From NCBI GenBank assembly GCA_026119935.1, contig JALRMH010000014.1:434001-498000 (forward strand): a stretch of DNA of 64,000 nucleotides. The letters run 5' to 3'. The notes beneath the pieces were generated by a model. It was not told the DNA's origin. It ran no database searches and worked only from the letters and a program-made list of their open reading frames with translations. The DNA comes from Endothia cerciana (lineage: Eukaryota > Ascomycota > Sordariomycetes > Diaporthales > Cryphonectriaceae). How positions within the stretch are numbered: position 1 is the first letter of the stretch; each line of letters opens with the position of its first letter. A program made the position numbers and the translations under genes. This document shows positions 21,141-33,706 of the stretch, piece after piece.

Positions 21141-24100
21141 GGCCCCGAGGGGGGGTGGTGGTGGTGGCAGTGATGTGTGATGCGAGGTTGTAGTGTCGCG
21201 TGGTCTGGCCGAGTCGGTGAGTAAAGTTGGCCTCGAGCCCGTCGGGATGGTCTCGCCGGTCGGGTCTGGGGGCTCTCAAGGGTTCAAATATGTATTGTTA
21301 CTGTGTACACGCCGGGGCAGAGGTGGATACCCACGGTGGAGGCCGTTTCGTCTATCGGAGCACGGGGTCCAACGCGTCGGTAAGGGAGCGTGGGCGGGTG
21401 AAGCAGGCTGTGGCTGCTTTTTATTAAGACGCTCGCGAGGAAACAAAGGGCCGCTCCGAGGGGCTTGGGGCTTGGGCCTTTGGCACCGAGGTGAGGAGAT
21501 GAGGGACTTCGTGGGCGTCCTTTGACGATAGAGGAGGACTGGGCCGCGACCCGGGCCTCGACCTTCGTATCAGATGCTTATTAGGCACACAGGGAGTGTG
21601 TCGGGTGGCGGGGCTCCCGCGCCGAGATGTGTTGGCTGGTGGGAATAGGCCGGTCGTTCACCTCAAGCACGGCGGTCCATCGAATTGGTCGGCAGGTCAG
21701 GTTCGGGTGGAGGAGCTGTCTCACCAGGCACAGCAGGGTGAGTGAGGTAATAAGCGGGATAAATGGAAGATGATCGTTGAGTCCCGTGTGGTTGGACCAA
21801 CACAGGCGGCCGAGGGGAGGAGGTGCGAATCAGACCAAGGCGCAGGTTGCGAGGGCTCGATCTATCCGAGGCGTATCCCGTGTCACCTCTGACCTGTCAG
21901 TCCATCTGAGACTGGGATTGATTAAGACTGGCTTGTTGTGGAAGTGGCCAGGCCCGGGGGGGGGATACTATTCTGGACCAGGGCTGGACGAGACTGGCGG
22001 GGCCGTAGAACGGAAGGATTAAGGCGGGAGGGAGAGGTGTTGTTTGAGCACAGGCGCGAGGGATGGGAAAGGGGGAAACAAAATAAACTAGAGGGATCTG
22101 GTTTGGGGATGGGGACGAGTGAGCACACGGCATGTGGTGTGGTCGGTCCTCTGCCTCAGGGTGCTGGGGGGGGGCACGGTGGGTATGGCATGGCCTGGGG
22201 GGCCAGAGAAGAGTGCAAGTGCAGATGCAGATGCAGCTCCAGGGTTGCGAGGGGAGACACCGACGCCAAATCGACTTGCTGCCAAGCGATGAACTGGCGG
22301 GTCGCAGAGCTGCAGGATGGGCAACAGGCGCTGCTGCGATTGGCCCAGGCGCCAAGATAGACTGCATCCCAGGGGGTCCTCGCCGCCGGGGACTCAATCT
22401 TGTCAGTGGAGGACATCCCCAGGCCCAGCAAGAGTCTATAGAAAGGAGCCCCCTGTCAGCTTGCCTGTTCAGGCTTGGGGGGGGGGGGGAGTCACCACGC
22501 GCTACCAGCCCGTCGCCGCTAGTTGAAACAGTCTGGAAAAGGGGGGCGCAGGCGCCTGCGCACGGGGCCCTGGCACACATCACCAATGCCCGGAGTCGCT
22601 ACCGGCTGGCACGCTCGGCATCCCACAAGCTTTTGCGCGTCCCAGCATCCAAAACACCAGCAAGACGCACAGAGGCGAGGTGGGATAGGCTCAAAGGCCC
22701 GGGCGGATCGCCCCAGCGGCGCGTACAGAGTTCAGTCCTTACCAGGCCACGGCGCTGGTACGGGTTTCGTCAAACGTAGTAGAGAGCTTAAATGACGATA
22801 TGGTGGTTGCTATCTGCCCCCCCCATGAAAAGGTATCATCTGAAATCCCGCAGTGTGAGAAAATTTTATCTCCAGATACCACTAGCTGTCCAGTCCCCTC
22901 CCAGCCGGTGGGCCGATAGGTGCGAAGAGACCTGCCACTATCGGACGAAGGCTCTCCCTGGAAATCCTTGTGGTGGATAGATTGAGAAGACTCAATCGTG
23001 CCAACCGGGCTGCCTCGGCCGTGGCCCACAACTCATCACTCCGCATGGCGACCGGTCATTCCGGAAATGAGGCATTGAGAGACACGAGCAATAACAAGGT
23101 TTCACTATGGCAACCAGCTCCCCTCGGCCGACGGCAGGGCGAAAGTCTATTCCCGCAGGCTCGAGCCGCCGGGGGTCGCGGCACCGCAGGCGTGTGTGAG
23201 GGACGCTCTAGGCGTACTCGTCAGATGGGCAATGCTGCGACAGTGGTGCTGTTGTCGAACCTTGCCACCGCGTCACCCTCACCAAGCGTGTACTTACCGT
23301 TGTTGGTTGTATGCGCTGGACGACGACATCACGGTAGTGGAGACGAGGGATCTCCTGCGGTCGTCTCTCCTGCGGCCCTCACCTGAAACTTGGGATCGTC
23401 AGATGACTACATGCCGGGGCACGGAAAAGGTAGATACTGATAGTGCAGATGCGGCTCGCGCCGGGGGCCGTCCGTGTCTATGCTGAATGACACTATCGGC
23501 AGCTACCTAGACATGCAGCCAGAACAGGCTCTACATTTTGCCTATTTGGGACTGCCTGCATAGACCGAGGGAAATGATGATAATCGGCGCCTGAAGTCAT
23601 AGGCACGAGGGGTCCTGGCCCATCCACAATCAGTTCCCCCGGCACGTTGGTGCGTCTCTTGGCCCGTTGTCCGCGGATCTCTACGAATTTTGATCCATCT
23701 CGTTGGGGGCGGTAGATGATGACTTGCAGTAGACATTATTGCCCCAGTGCAGATCATCTACTACCATGGTATGCAGTAGTACCGCCATCGTTCTGGAACT
23801 ACTGTAACCTACTTGAATCCAGGGCCCGACATCTTGGTGATAATGATGTATCCACAGCCTTGTGATAGCGTTGCACGTCCGTGCTCGTACGGCAGTCGTC
23901 GTCAGCCGAGGGGGATTTCCGATTTCCGTATCACATGGTTCTTTCATCTGCCTGTCCCAGTTGACGAGGCAAGTCAATCGTGATCCGATAAGCAGCCGGG
24001 GCGCGCGCAGGGTTGCGAGCTGAAGCTCTCGTCAGCTTCGAGCTGGGCAGATGGCCTCATCCACAGGCCACCTTGCAAGGAGAAGGGCCGACACGTGGGC

Positions 24101-27100
24101 GACGACGCAATCAGTGAGTTCTGTAAGATGGCCCAGAAATCCTCCAAGAATTAGGTTTGGTGGAAGTGATGCTATTCCGGTACAGAAAGTTTCACGAGCC
24201 GGCGCCGGTGACAAGCGTGAAACAAAATACATAGTAGCGAGCGGCTAGTGGGTTGTTTGGGTTCCCGGGGTGTCCCGACTCCACTTCGACTGCCTCCTTC
24301 CCAGCGCCTCGGGTCCTTGTCAAGTCGAGCTCCCACCAGAAGAACGTTATTGTGGTAACCGTAACAAACCAATCGCTCACTCCAACGGTGCTACTATGTA
24401 TGTACGCTCCTACACTTCCTCTCGGGGGCCGTCACGAAGTGCGGGCGACAGGATGGAGCGACGAGGTTTACGAGGTTGGTAGGCAAGGCAGCCAATCTTA
24501 CTTGCTCTCCTGGACACATCAACTAAATCATCACAGTTGGAAGTTGAGGTGCTGTATCTCGGGATCAGCAGCCAGAGACCGGTATCGGTATCTTAAGGAT
24601 CCGCCCAGCAAACCTAGAACCATGTCCAAGCACATGGAAGAAGCAACGGACCTACGACCCCGTCCAGCATGCACGACACAGTCACACAGAGGACCATGCG
24701 GGGCACCCTCCCTCCCTTGGGATTGAGCTCTCGAGACGATGCACATGGCGTCCTCTCCAGGAAGGGCGCAGGAATTTTTTTATACCTTACCGAGGTAGGT
24801 TCGTGCTCACACGCTCACGGATCAGGATACGAGCGTGTCACCGCAGTAGACATCGGTGCAGGTGAAGAGCGCTGCATTGCCTGAAGGGACCGTGCTCTTC
24901 ACTATTGGTTGAACGCCCTGTCACAATACTCGAGAAATGGTCTCCTCTGTCCTAGTATTGCCTTGAAGCTTTTCGAGACGAGTTCCACTTTGGGAGGCAG
25001 CCCAACACATAGGTAGTTAACTACTGTACCAGGGTGCCAGTGTTCACGGGTCCATTGGAGGTGGAGGCAGCCACAGCACCGCCACAGGCACCGTCAGGCA
25101 CTCGCCACAATTCTACCCCCGCTTCCAACTGTCTGGTACCCGCGTCCGTCGAGCCGGACTTTGCCCGGGGATAGAATTCAATTCGTCTACCGCCGCCAAT
25201 CAAGCTCTGCCATTGATGGGCTGCCATTGATGGGCTGCCATTGATGGGCTGCCATCATCATGGGCAGGATTCTAGGCCAGTTGGTGGCGCTGACACAGGA
25301 TGTCCAGCTGTGGGCATGGAGCAAGAGTGCGCAACTGCTATCAGAGTGCTACCAGAGCCTTCATTACCCTTGCCCAGTGGGAGCCAACATGCCATTTCCA
25401 TTCTCCAGCACTTGAGGTGACGGAACTCGGCAAATCCTCGTCGGCTCCAGGCTGGATGAGAACACGGCTCCATCGTCTTCGGCCTCTGTGGCAACTCGGC
25501 CAGGAGCCGGCCTGGAGGTCGAAAGAGAATCCCACCTGCGATATCTCGTACGAGACCAGGACTCCTCGAAGCTGGGAAGCACCTCGGGGAGCACGACAGT
25601 CTGAAACAGCTCTAGTCGGCGCATCTCTCGGCGTTGCGAGACGTGGCACCGCTAAAAATCACACAAGGACTAGCCTTTCAGCGCGTTGAAGATCGTTGTA
25701 TTTTACATGACGTTGACCGACCGCCGTGGCTCCCTCCCCTCTCACCGGACGTTCACCTTCCCGAGTCTGTCCCCTTGCCGGCCTCCCATGCAGCGTATCG
25801 CAGTACGGAGAGCCCTGCGTCGCTGATCGTACAGCATGAGCCTGCAGGCCTGTAGTGCGGTGCGGAGTTTCGGTCTGCGCGATGTAATCAGAGGGAGGTG
25901 AGCAGAGGGAGGTGAGCAGAGGGGGGTGAGGTGCCACGCTTCTGATCCTCCCCAAAAGCATCCCCATTATCCGCATTCCCAGACCTTCTTCTTATTGGCC
26001 TCTGGGCCTGTGCCTTGGGCGGCCGCACGCACGAGCTGCAGAAGATAGTATCCAGCCCGCAGCTCATTGGCCAATGGGTCTGGTCGCCCATCCCGCAAAC
26101 AGGATGAGAGCCCAGGAATGGCATCATAGCTGGGTTCTTCCTCGACCATTTCTGCAGAGCCCGCTTGCTTCACCTGCCCTAGTGGCCTCCACATGCAGAC
26201 CGATCCCTGGTTCGATCACTTTCCCTCCCGCCCCGAAGATGGGAGAACGGCATGGCAATGCCGCTTCTCGATGGTAGAAGATACGGACAAACGCAGTCCT
26301 GCATCTGCGAAGGCCGGCGTGATCCACCCGGGGAGGGAGCAGTACGCAGTGCATACAAATGGAAAAGAGCGCCATAGATCTTCCTTCCCAGATATGTCAG
26401 CTTCACAACGCTATCCACTGTTGAGGCGGAACCTGCTCTTTGCGTGATAACTGCATTCGCATCTTCTTGCTACCTCCTCTCTTGGCTCCTCTCAGCATCT
26501 CGCAAACAGCTTCATTTGGTCCTGCGTCGCTGTCGTCAGCTTGCGCCCCGTCAAATATTGACACCGCGATTTCCAAACCCCCTGAGCCGTAGGATCGATG
26601 CGCCCTGCCGGATATAGACTTTGCGACTCATCCTCGCTCCCACGAGATCATCAGACGGATTTGATTCTCAACACCTCCACCCCAATCTGATTCTTGTTGG
26701 ACTGGTCGAAAACGCGATAATCGCGTCTGCTTCAGGGTCTCAACCTGCAGCTAATCCTATCTCTTTCAGCAGAGGTTGGCTCTATCGCAGCACAGCCCCG
26801 ACTGCACTGCTCAGTCCTCTGGGGAGCTTATCGTCACGTCTTCCCCGCCTCCACAGACGCCCGCATGGCCCGATCGTCGCTTTGCTAACTTCGGAGGAGG
26901 CTGGGCTGGGCCGTGAGATACTGCTTCACAGGCCGTCTGTTGTTGCATCGACGAAATTGATGAGCTCTTTAGCGACGAGACGTTACCACTGGCAGGAACA
27001 GCAGTAACACTCGTCTCGGTGCGGGGCCTTTCTGCGCATGCTCCAACCGTAGGCATCGTCGACCTCGTCTGATTCTCTCCTGCGGCTCCTCCTCGATCAA

Positions 27101-27647
27101 AAATCTATGCAAGGCGATCCATTTCAAGCGAATGCTATCCTATCCGGCAGCACGGCACTGCTCCTCAAATTTCCCAAATCGTGGCGCGGTGTATTCACTC
27201 TGAGGAAGCTTCTATTTTTGTCTGCATCCGGCTGCCAGGCAGGAAGATTCCTAATATTTCGCATCCGGACCACGACCCTTCACCAACCTCCTCAAGTGCT
27301 TCCCCCCGCCGCCATTGTCAAAAGTGTTATGTTTTGTTTGGCCTTGGCATTCCGCGCATCCGAGCACGGCTTTTCGTCACATCCGCCTGCCACGTCGCTT
27401 CTGTGCCGCGTGTACCTGTCGATCCAGACACTCGGATCAGCTGGTGATTCTTGTGGGACCTAGCCTGACGTCAACTCCACCAGGCTGTGTGAGATCGATC
27501 GGGATCACCAAACTCGGCCAACGCTTTGACCTCACCCAGCTGTAAAGGTTGCTCACCCTGCACGGGGGCACCGATGACCCAAGACCAACACCGACCATTT
27601 CCCATTCCAGGACGCGCTGGAGGAAGCTACGCGGGGCAGAATCAGAT
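21141..27647. other. 6.5 kb gene-free region between two divergent core genes
   Basis: It separates the 5' ends of the MAPKKK gene (minus) and the LRR gene (plus), so it holds both promoters and probably long 5' UTRs. The part 21140-22800 is strongly G-rich on the plus strand with several G runs; long open frames there (for example 21897-22586 minus, 22132-22779 plus) lie on opposite strands, are compositionally biased and resemble nothing. The pyrimidine-rich part 26450-27550 is a plausible leader of the LRR gene. I see no RNA gene. Confidence 0.5.
25207..25256. repeat. 14-bp tandem repeat, three copies plus a partial
   Basis: The unit CTGCCATTGATGGG is repeated head to tail three times and then breaks into a variant ending CATCATCATGGG. 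It is a minisatellite in the gene-free region. Confidence 0.9.
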
Positions 27648-30600
27648 ATGGATCTCCTGAAATGGAAACGGCAGAGCTCAGTCCAGTCGCTGCAGGCTCT
27701 GGCGCTGGAATCCCCGAGCAGCTCGAGTCCGGGAGGTAGCTCACCGGCGAGCTCGGTACATGAGAACAGGAACACCGGATTCTTCACATCGGTGAAGCGA
27801 AGTCTCAGCCGGGCCTCGACCTCAACACGGGGGTTTAGCGAGTCCCCGACGCCAGGCACGCCGACCTCGCCAAATCAGAAAGTGCTACACAAGCAGACGG
27901 GATCGTTTTCGTCCTTCGACACTCTACCAAGGCGAAGCTCGGCCACTTCAGTCAAAGGCAGGCGGCTATCGAGGGCGTACTCGCTTTCGCTTAGCTCCTC
28001 CAAACTGCCCATTGCGGGGATCGACTTCAGAACGGCCATCGACTGGAAAATGCAGCAGGTGGAGGCTCACTGCGCTGTGGAGGCCGATCCACATGTCCTC
28101 CGCAGCAAGCCATCCTACCTGGTAGTGACGCGGGACTACATAGTAAAGATGAGGAGCAGGGCAGAGGCGATGGCTGCTTTCCCTCAAATCGAAGGCGGCC
28201 AGGAAAGCCACGGCACGTTGCCACCCCCAGAACCTATAATTGTCATACCGGTCCATATGATGGTTTCCGTGTTTGTGGCCGAGGGCTCACGGCCCTCGTT
28301 TGGGATAGAGATATGGTGGAGGTCTTCCACATGTCGAGCAGCCTACTGCAGCACACAGGCCTACTTTAGTCTGCCCCAGGACCGATCCGAGATGATGCAC
28401 ATCATCGTCGCGCAACTGAAGGCGAAGAACGTCGAGTTTCCAGAAGCATCACTCGTCCCTTTAGAAGTGGAGGCGCAGATCGTGGGTATCTTTGGAAAAG
28501 AAGAGCCTGGATTTCAAACGTGCAAGCCGGAGATATTTCCTGTGGTGAGGAGAACGTCCGTCCGAGAGGATGTGTACTCGAAGGACAAGCCAAGGAAGTC
28601 GCAAGATGTGTCTTCTTGGTATCTGGCTCTGGGCAGGAACTCGTGTTATCTTGCTGAAGTGGGACCTGGTCTTCCAGTGGATGTGAAGTACCAGGCTTTC
28701 GGGCTGGTGACGTTGGAGTCGTTTCGAGCCAACTGGACGTTCCATGAAGAGCGCTTTGTCTTGACTTTCCGGTGAGCATGACTACCTCTCTACAGTTCGT
28801 GGTGAGGCTGGTGCTAACCTCCAATCAGCGCACCTTTCAAGCCCGCAGTGAAACTTGAATTGGCAAGCAGATATTATCGACAAATTGTCATCACATTCAT
28901 GAAGGCAGACAGGTTCCTCAAGCCATGCTGGCCGACAACGTTGCAGACGATGGATGTTTTCCGCATCTCTGGGCTTACCGATCCACAGCTCTTGATTCCC
29001 GGAGACAACTACGGTGGTCTCAAGCGGACACTAGACGCGTTCCTATCGGCGTACCACAGCCCGCAGGTTGAATGGGAGATCAACTGGAAGACAGTCCTGG
29101 CCCCCGAGTTCCGCCTGCTTCCCCCCAAGGCGGGCGGCAACTACACCAATCTGCAGCTCCTGGCTGTCATGAGGTCGCTTCGGTACAACGGATACTTCAA
29201 CTCCATCTCGTTTAACGGCATCGATCTCAGTGGGTTGTGGGACAAGACGGACGCAGCTGGCAGAACGCCTGTCCCATATATAAACCGGAGCTGTGAGTCT
29301 TCCCTGCCACCATCGTGACCACACAACCAATGAACTGACAGTTTCCAGGCCTGGCACTTAGCGAGGTCGAGTTGGGCCAGATGAAATTTGGCACGCTACT
29401 GCATCAGGAAATACACGCTCTTGCCTTCTGTTCGGAAACCATTCGGCAGATCGATTTCACCAGGTGTTTCACTGAACAGAACGTTCGGCGAAACATGTTG
29501 CCTTCACCGGGAACTAACCTGGGATTCATCTTCCCTATTTTGAATCTGCTTGAGCTAGGCTTGACGAGGTGCAACCGCCTACTGCTGAGCGGCAACCATC
29601 TGCGCTCAGCAGATATCAATGGTTTAGGTGAGTGAAGTTTGTTTGTATTCCTCATTGAGGCAGGCACCTTATTAACCATTTTGCGTATTAGTCGAAGCGT
29701 TGATGACACAGAACGTCGCGATCCAAGCTCTCGATATTTCAAATTGCGGTCTCTCTGACCTCTCACTGCGTGATATTTTCGAGGTCCTTTATCATCAGGG
29801 CCACTCTTTACAGTCACTTGACATATCCGGCAATCGTGGTCGCATTCATGCTTCACTTATTGCGACCTTATCTCAGTCTATCCATGACCTGAGAAAGCTG
29901 AATGTTTCTGGTATAGTAATGGGCGACATCCCCGGTCCTGTTTTCTCTTTCGAGACACTCTCGCGCTTCGAGCACCTTGAGGAGCTGGACTTGTCGAAGC
30001 TTAATCTGAACGACGCAACTCTCAACTCCCTAGAGAGATCCCTCTCGCAGAAGCCACTGCCCTCAGAACCTCACCCCTTCGACACTCGCGACGATTCATC
30101 AGCCCCAACTTCGACATTGCGCAAGCTCGCCCTCAACCACTGCGGCATCAACGGGCGTGAAGCCGCTCGTCTCGTGCGTGCCCTGGCCAATCACCCCAGC
30201 GCACACCTTCACCTCGCCGGGAATCCACTAGACGACGGTATCGAGGATCTCTGCCGCGCGCTTTCACTCACGCCAGGCCCTGCCGGTCTACACATCAACA
30301 TGATCGAGTTCCGTCGCGAAGCAAGCTTCGTCGCGCTGATGAGGGCTCTGACCCTTACTAGGAACGTCACCTTCCTGAGCATGGCAGGTACTGCACCCGC
30401 CCCGCTGGCAGACGGACCGTGTGGGCCCGAGGTCTGCGAGGCGCTAGAGGCGTTCTTCAAAGGAAACACGTCGGTCAGGTACCTCGACCTGTCCGGCTAC
30501 AGCGGGAAGCTCGACGAAGGGCAGCTTGCGAGAGGCTTTGCCCGGTCCCTCCGCGGCCTCGCGTCCAACAAGACCTTAACGCACCTACGTATCCGCAACC

Positions 30601-31685
30601 AAAACCTTCACGACGACGTCGGCACGTTGGGCAGTGTAATCCGGCAGAACAACACCCTACGCATGCTCGACTGCCAGAACAACAGCTGGAATCTGACGAG
30701 CATCCAGTTTCTCGTGAAGAGCCTCAAGCTCAACACCTCCATCGTTGACTTCCCCTTCCCGCATGCAGAATACGAACACGTCTGGTCGCGCGTGGCTGCC
30801 GACATCCGGCGCCAGAACGGAATCAGCAAGGCCGCCACCGCGATGCAGCAGGAGCAGGAGGACGTCCTCCGCAGTGCCCTGTTAAGGCAGATCCACGAGC
30901 TGCGGGATGCGGTGGAGCGCAACCGCGGCGCTCTCGAGGGCGGCGTGCCCTTCGCGATGGACTTCGGGGACTCGACCGCGGCAGGAGGCGAGAGTGGGTG
31001 GCCGAGCCTACAGCTTAAGATGCCGACGGGTAACAACGGCGGCAGCAGCGGCAGCAGCGGCAGCAGCGGCAGCAGCGGCAGCAGGCGTCTGTCCAAACCA
31101 CCGCCGCTAGCCCAGGTCCAGCAGTTCCGGAAGGGCCTCGGCATCCAGCGGCCCACGCCTAGCCCAACCCACCTGCTCGACTTCGACCTCGACGCCGACC
31201 TCATAGAGAGCCCGGTCGACCCGCCGCCCCCCGCGCCCGACGTCACGCGCAGGGTCCACGAGGCCCCCATGACCGTGTGCTCCGACTCACTCGACATAAG
31301 GCGTATCGACGACGACGTCGAGAACCCCTACCACGTGGGCCGCGACGCGGATGCCCTGCACCTGCTGGAGACGCCACCGGGCGCTCTCAGCCCGCACGAT
31401 GATGACGTGGAGGGCGACGGCGGGATGAGCCCCACCGGCCCGGAGATGCCCGTCACGCCGCCCGAGTCCGTGCCCGGCTCGGATGATGTGGAGTCGGATG
31501 CTGGCGCCGAGCCGGGGTTGATGATAAGGAGTGCTGGTGGTAATGGAATGGGGAGTGTGGTTGAGGCGAGGATGTCGAGCCCTACAGGCTCGTTTGATAT
31601 GGGACCGTATTTCGGGGCTGGGAGGGACTTGATGGTGAGTCGGTTCCGGGTGGGCGGGTTGGAGGCGCATGAGGAGGAGGAGTGA
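27648..31685 (+). CDS. Large leucine-rich-repeat protein with N-terminal PH-like part (CARMIL-like layout)
   Basis: Four exons fit: 27648-28771, 28829-29292, 29349-29627, 29692-31685 (3861 nt, 1286 aa, whole codons; donors GTGAGC, GTGAGT, GTGAGT). The N-terminus is Ser-rich and basic (about residues 1-125). Next comes a region of beta-strand character around residues 130-380 (DWKMQQVEAHCAVEADPHVL, FGIEIWW) that could be a PH-like fold. From about residue 520 RI-type leucine-rich repeats follow: ALDISNCGLSDLSL, LQSLDISGN, LEELDLSKLNLND, LRKLALNHCGING, LHLAGNPLDDGIEDLC, VRYLDLSGYSG, LTHLRIRNQNLHDD, LRMLDCQNNSW. The C-terminus is disordered, with a Gly-Ser microsatellite (GGCAGCAGC units, 31041-31083) and acidic Pro-rich stretches. 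Such proteins in animals regulate actin capping; for the fungal one the role is unknown. The start at 27648 was taken as the first ATG in frame. Confidence 0.85.
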
Positions 31686-32837
31686 GTGAGGCTTTGAAAC
31701 GTCTGTGTGCCGACGATGGTGTTGGGCCGAGGCAATGCGGTCATGAAGGTGGAGTATCAAGCATACGCGTTCCGTGACGTGGACGATGAGAGGCCCGAGG
31801 CCATCTGTATATATGTATTGTAAGATCACTTACTTGTATGATGTGGTTTGATGGGTTGGGATGGGACCAAACATCGTTGGTCGGCTGGCGGGGACGGCGT
31901 TATGTGAGGGCGCCGTTGTGAGATAGCTAGCTACCTACCTACATTCCTTTCGTGGATGGAGCATCAGAGATACCCTAGCCCCGAGAGAAAAGCTAATGTT
32001 ATGAAGTTATGCTATTGAAATCATTGCAGAGTGTGCATTCGGATAAGCTTCATGGCCCACGGCCACCCAATCCCAGCCTGCTTCACCTAGTGATAGTATG
32101 GAGATATCGGCTTAATCGTGTTCGTGATCGTGCCGACTTGTTCCGAGCTGTAGAGCTCTGGCCTGGGGTCCGCAGCGCTCGAGCCTAGAAACCTGGTGGG
32201 CTCCGGACCGCAGGGCCACTACACCGGTCGGTTGGCATGTAAAAGCAGCCTCCTGGCGCTCTTAGACCTAAGGAAGACGCCGATGGGCCCGTGGTACAGG
32301 CTGGTGATCCTCGTTGTTGGGAGGCGACGAGCCTTTGACAACATTCACAAGACCCGCCTGTCAGGGCTGCCAAACCTGCGAATGCTATCGCTTCACGACG
32401 GTCAAGGTAAGGGTCCCTCTACGGGACACAGTCCAAGCCCCGGCAAGATCGTACGGTCAGAAGGAGGAAGAAGAAGAGGCGACCCGTACATCATCCGAAA
32501 CCTCACGTCCACTCCGAGATTACGACTCCCGAGGACGAGGACCGCCGCCGCTTCCGGAACTCACAACTATACATAGTACCATGCCTGGGCAGAGAAGCAG
32601 GTACTTACATAGGACAGGATACGGATACGTTTGGCATGGGTACTCCCCTACGTAGCCATCAGCCTCCTGTGGAACAGCAGGAGGGCCCCGCCGGGTGGGC
32701 AGCAGATCACGCCTGCGGGCTGGAGCCGCATCATGAATGCTTCTCAAAAGAAACCCACCTCGTGCTCTCATGGGATCTGCGGGGTACCTCACAGGCTCGT
32801 CTTCTGTGGGGACCTCGTGAGACAGTTAAGACATACA

Positions 32838-32885
32838 CACACAGACACGCACACGCACACGCACACGCACACGCACACGCATACA
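32838..32885. repeat. CACACG/CA microsatellite
   Basis: Alternating CA steps interrupted by G every sixth base (ACACGC units) form a simple-sequence repeat of about 48 bp. Confidence 0.9.
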
Positions 32886-33392
32886 CATACATATCAGAGT
32901 GAACATCAGGTAAGCCTATAAGGCGTACCGGCTCCGACCCATCGAGCAGGGCAGCCCGGCCCCTTTCCCACGAGATTTCGTTTCACGTTGGATTTGAGGG
33001 ATCGTCTTCATGTGGTGCCTGGATACCACATGAACCCGCAGATAATGCGTCGGATGTCTTGGGGAGCCCACTTGACAGTGATGCTCAGCAAGGGTCGACG
33101 GCTTTCGCATTGCCGACAGGATTGGATCCACGACTGCTGATGACGAGGCGTGCGGAAGACACCACCGATGTGGAAAGCAGCAGATTAGATCTTCGGTGTC
33201 GCGACCTCACAGCACCGACATACTCACTCATACGGAACCAAAAGTCTGTGCTCAGTCACGAGAGTGACCATGAGATATGTAATACCAATGCCTATGGTAT
33301 GCCTGTAGATGAAGCCCCCCCCCCCCCCCGTCTTTCTAGTTTCCTTTCTTGAGAGCTCTCCTGCTCTGAAATCTGTGATGCGAAGCACGCCA

Positions 33393-33422
33393 GCAACCGC
33401 AACCGCAACCGCAACCGCAACG
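33393..33422. repeat. (ACCGCA)n hexanucleotide repeat
   Basis: About five head-to-tail copies of a six-base unit lie in noncoding DNA. Confidence 0.85.
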
Positions 33423-33706
33423 CCAAGCCATGGAGTACGTAAGCATACAAATAAACAAAGTCGCCGGCCCTATGCAGATTGTAGAAAATCATGAGATCAT
33501 ATCTTGCTCCTTGTCCATCCCGGTGACCGATCTCATCCCACCAAATGAGGATGCCCGCTCATTCTCTCTGTCCCCCCCCCCCCCGTCCCTTGGGTAAGTC
33601 GTGGTATTGCATATGTGTTGGATGTAAGATGTACACAAGACCAGAGGTCCGACGTCCGGGTGCGGACGTGTTTCAATAGAGGGCCAAGGCCCGGGTTGTC
33701 GCCGTG

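Larger units (their letters stand above)
31686..33706. other. 2 kb intergenic region with microsatellites, no gene
   Basis: It lies between the convergent LRR and aspartic protease genes. It contains a CA-rich microsatellite near 32838-32885, an (ACCGCA)n repeat near 33393-33422, and two poly-C runs of about 15 (33315-33329) and 13 (33572-33584) bases. Short open frames crossing these repeats are artefacts. Confidence 0.6.

Noticed and set aside
21897..22779. Two long open frames (229 and 215 codons) on opposite strands upstream of the MAPKKK gene
   Set aside because: They overlap each other, are driven by G/C-rich composition, have no domain or splice support and resemble no family.
30907..31110. 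Poly-alanine frame inside the LRR gene
   Set aside because: It is the shadow of the Gly-Ser microsatellite in the true reading frame.
32631..32921. Open frames ending in TH(TH)n repeats
   Set aside because: They are translations of the CA microsatellite at 32838-32885.
33315..33584. Poly-C runs as possible regulatory or quadruplex elements
   Set aside because: Simple homopolymers in noncoding DNA without pattern; also sequencing-error prone.
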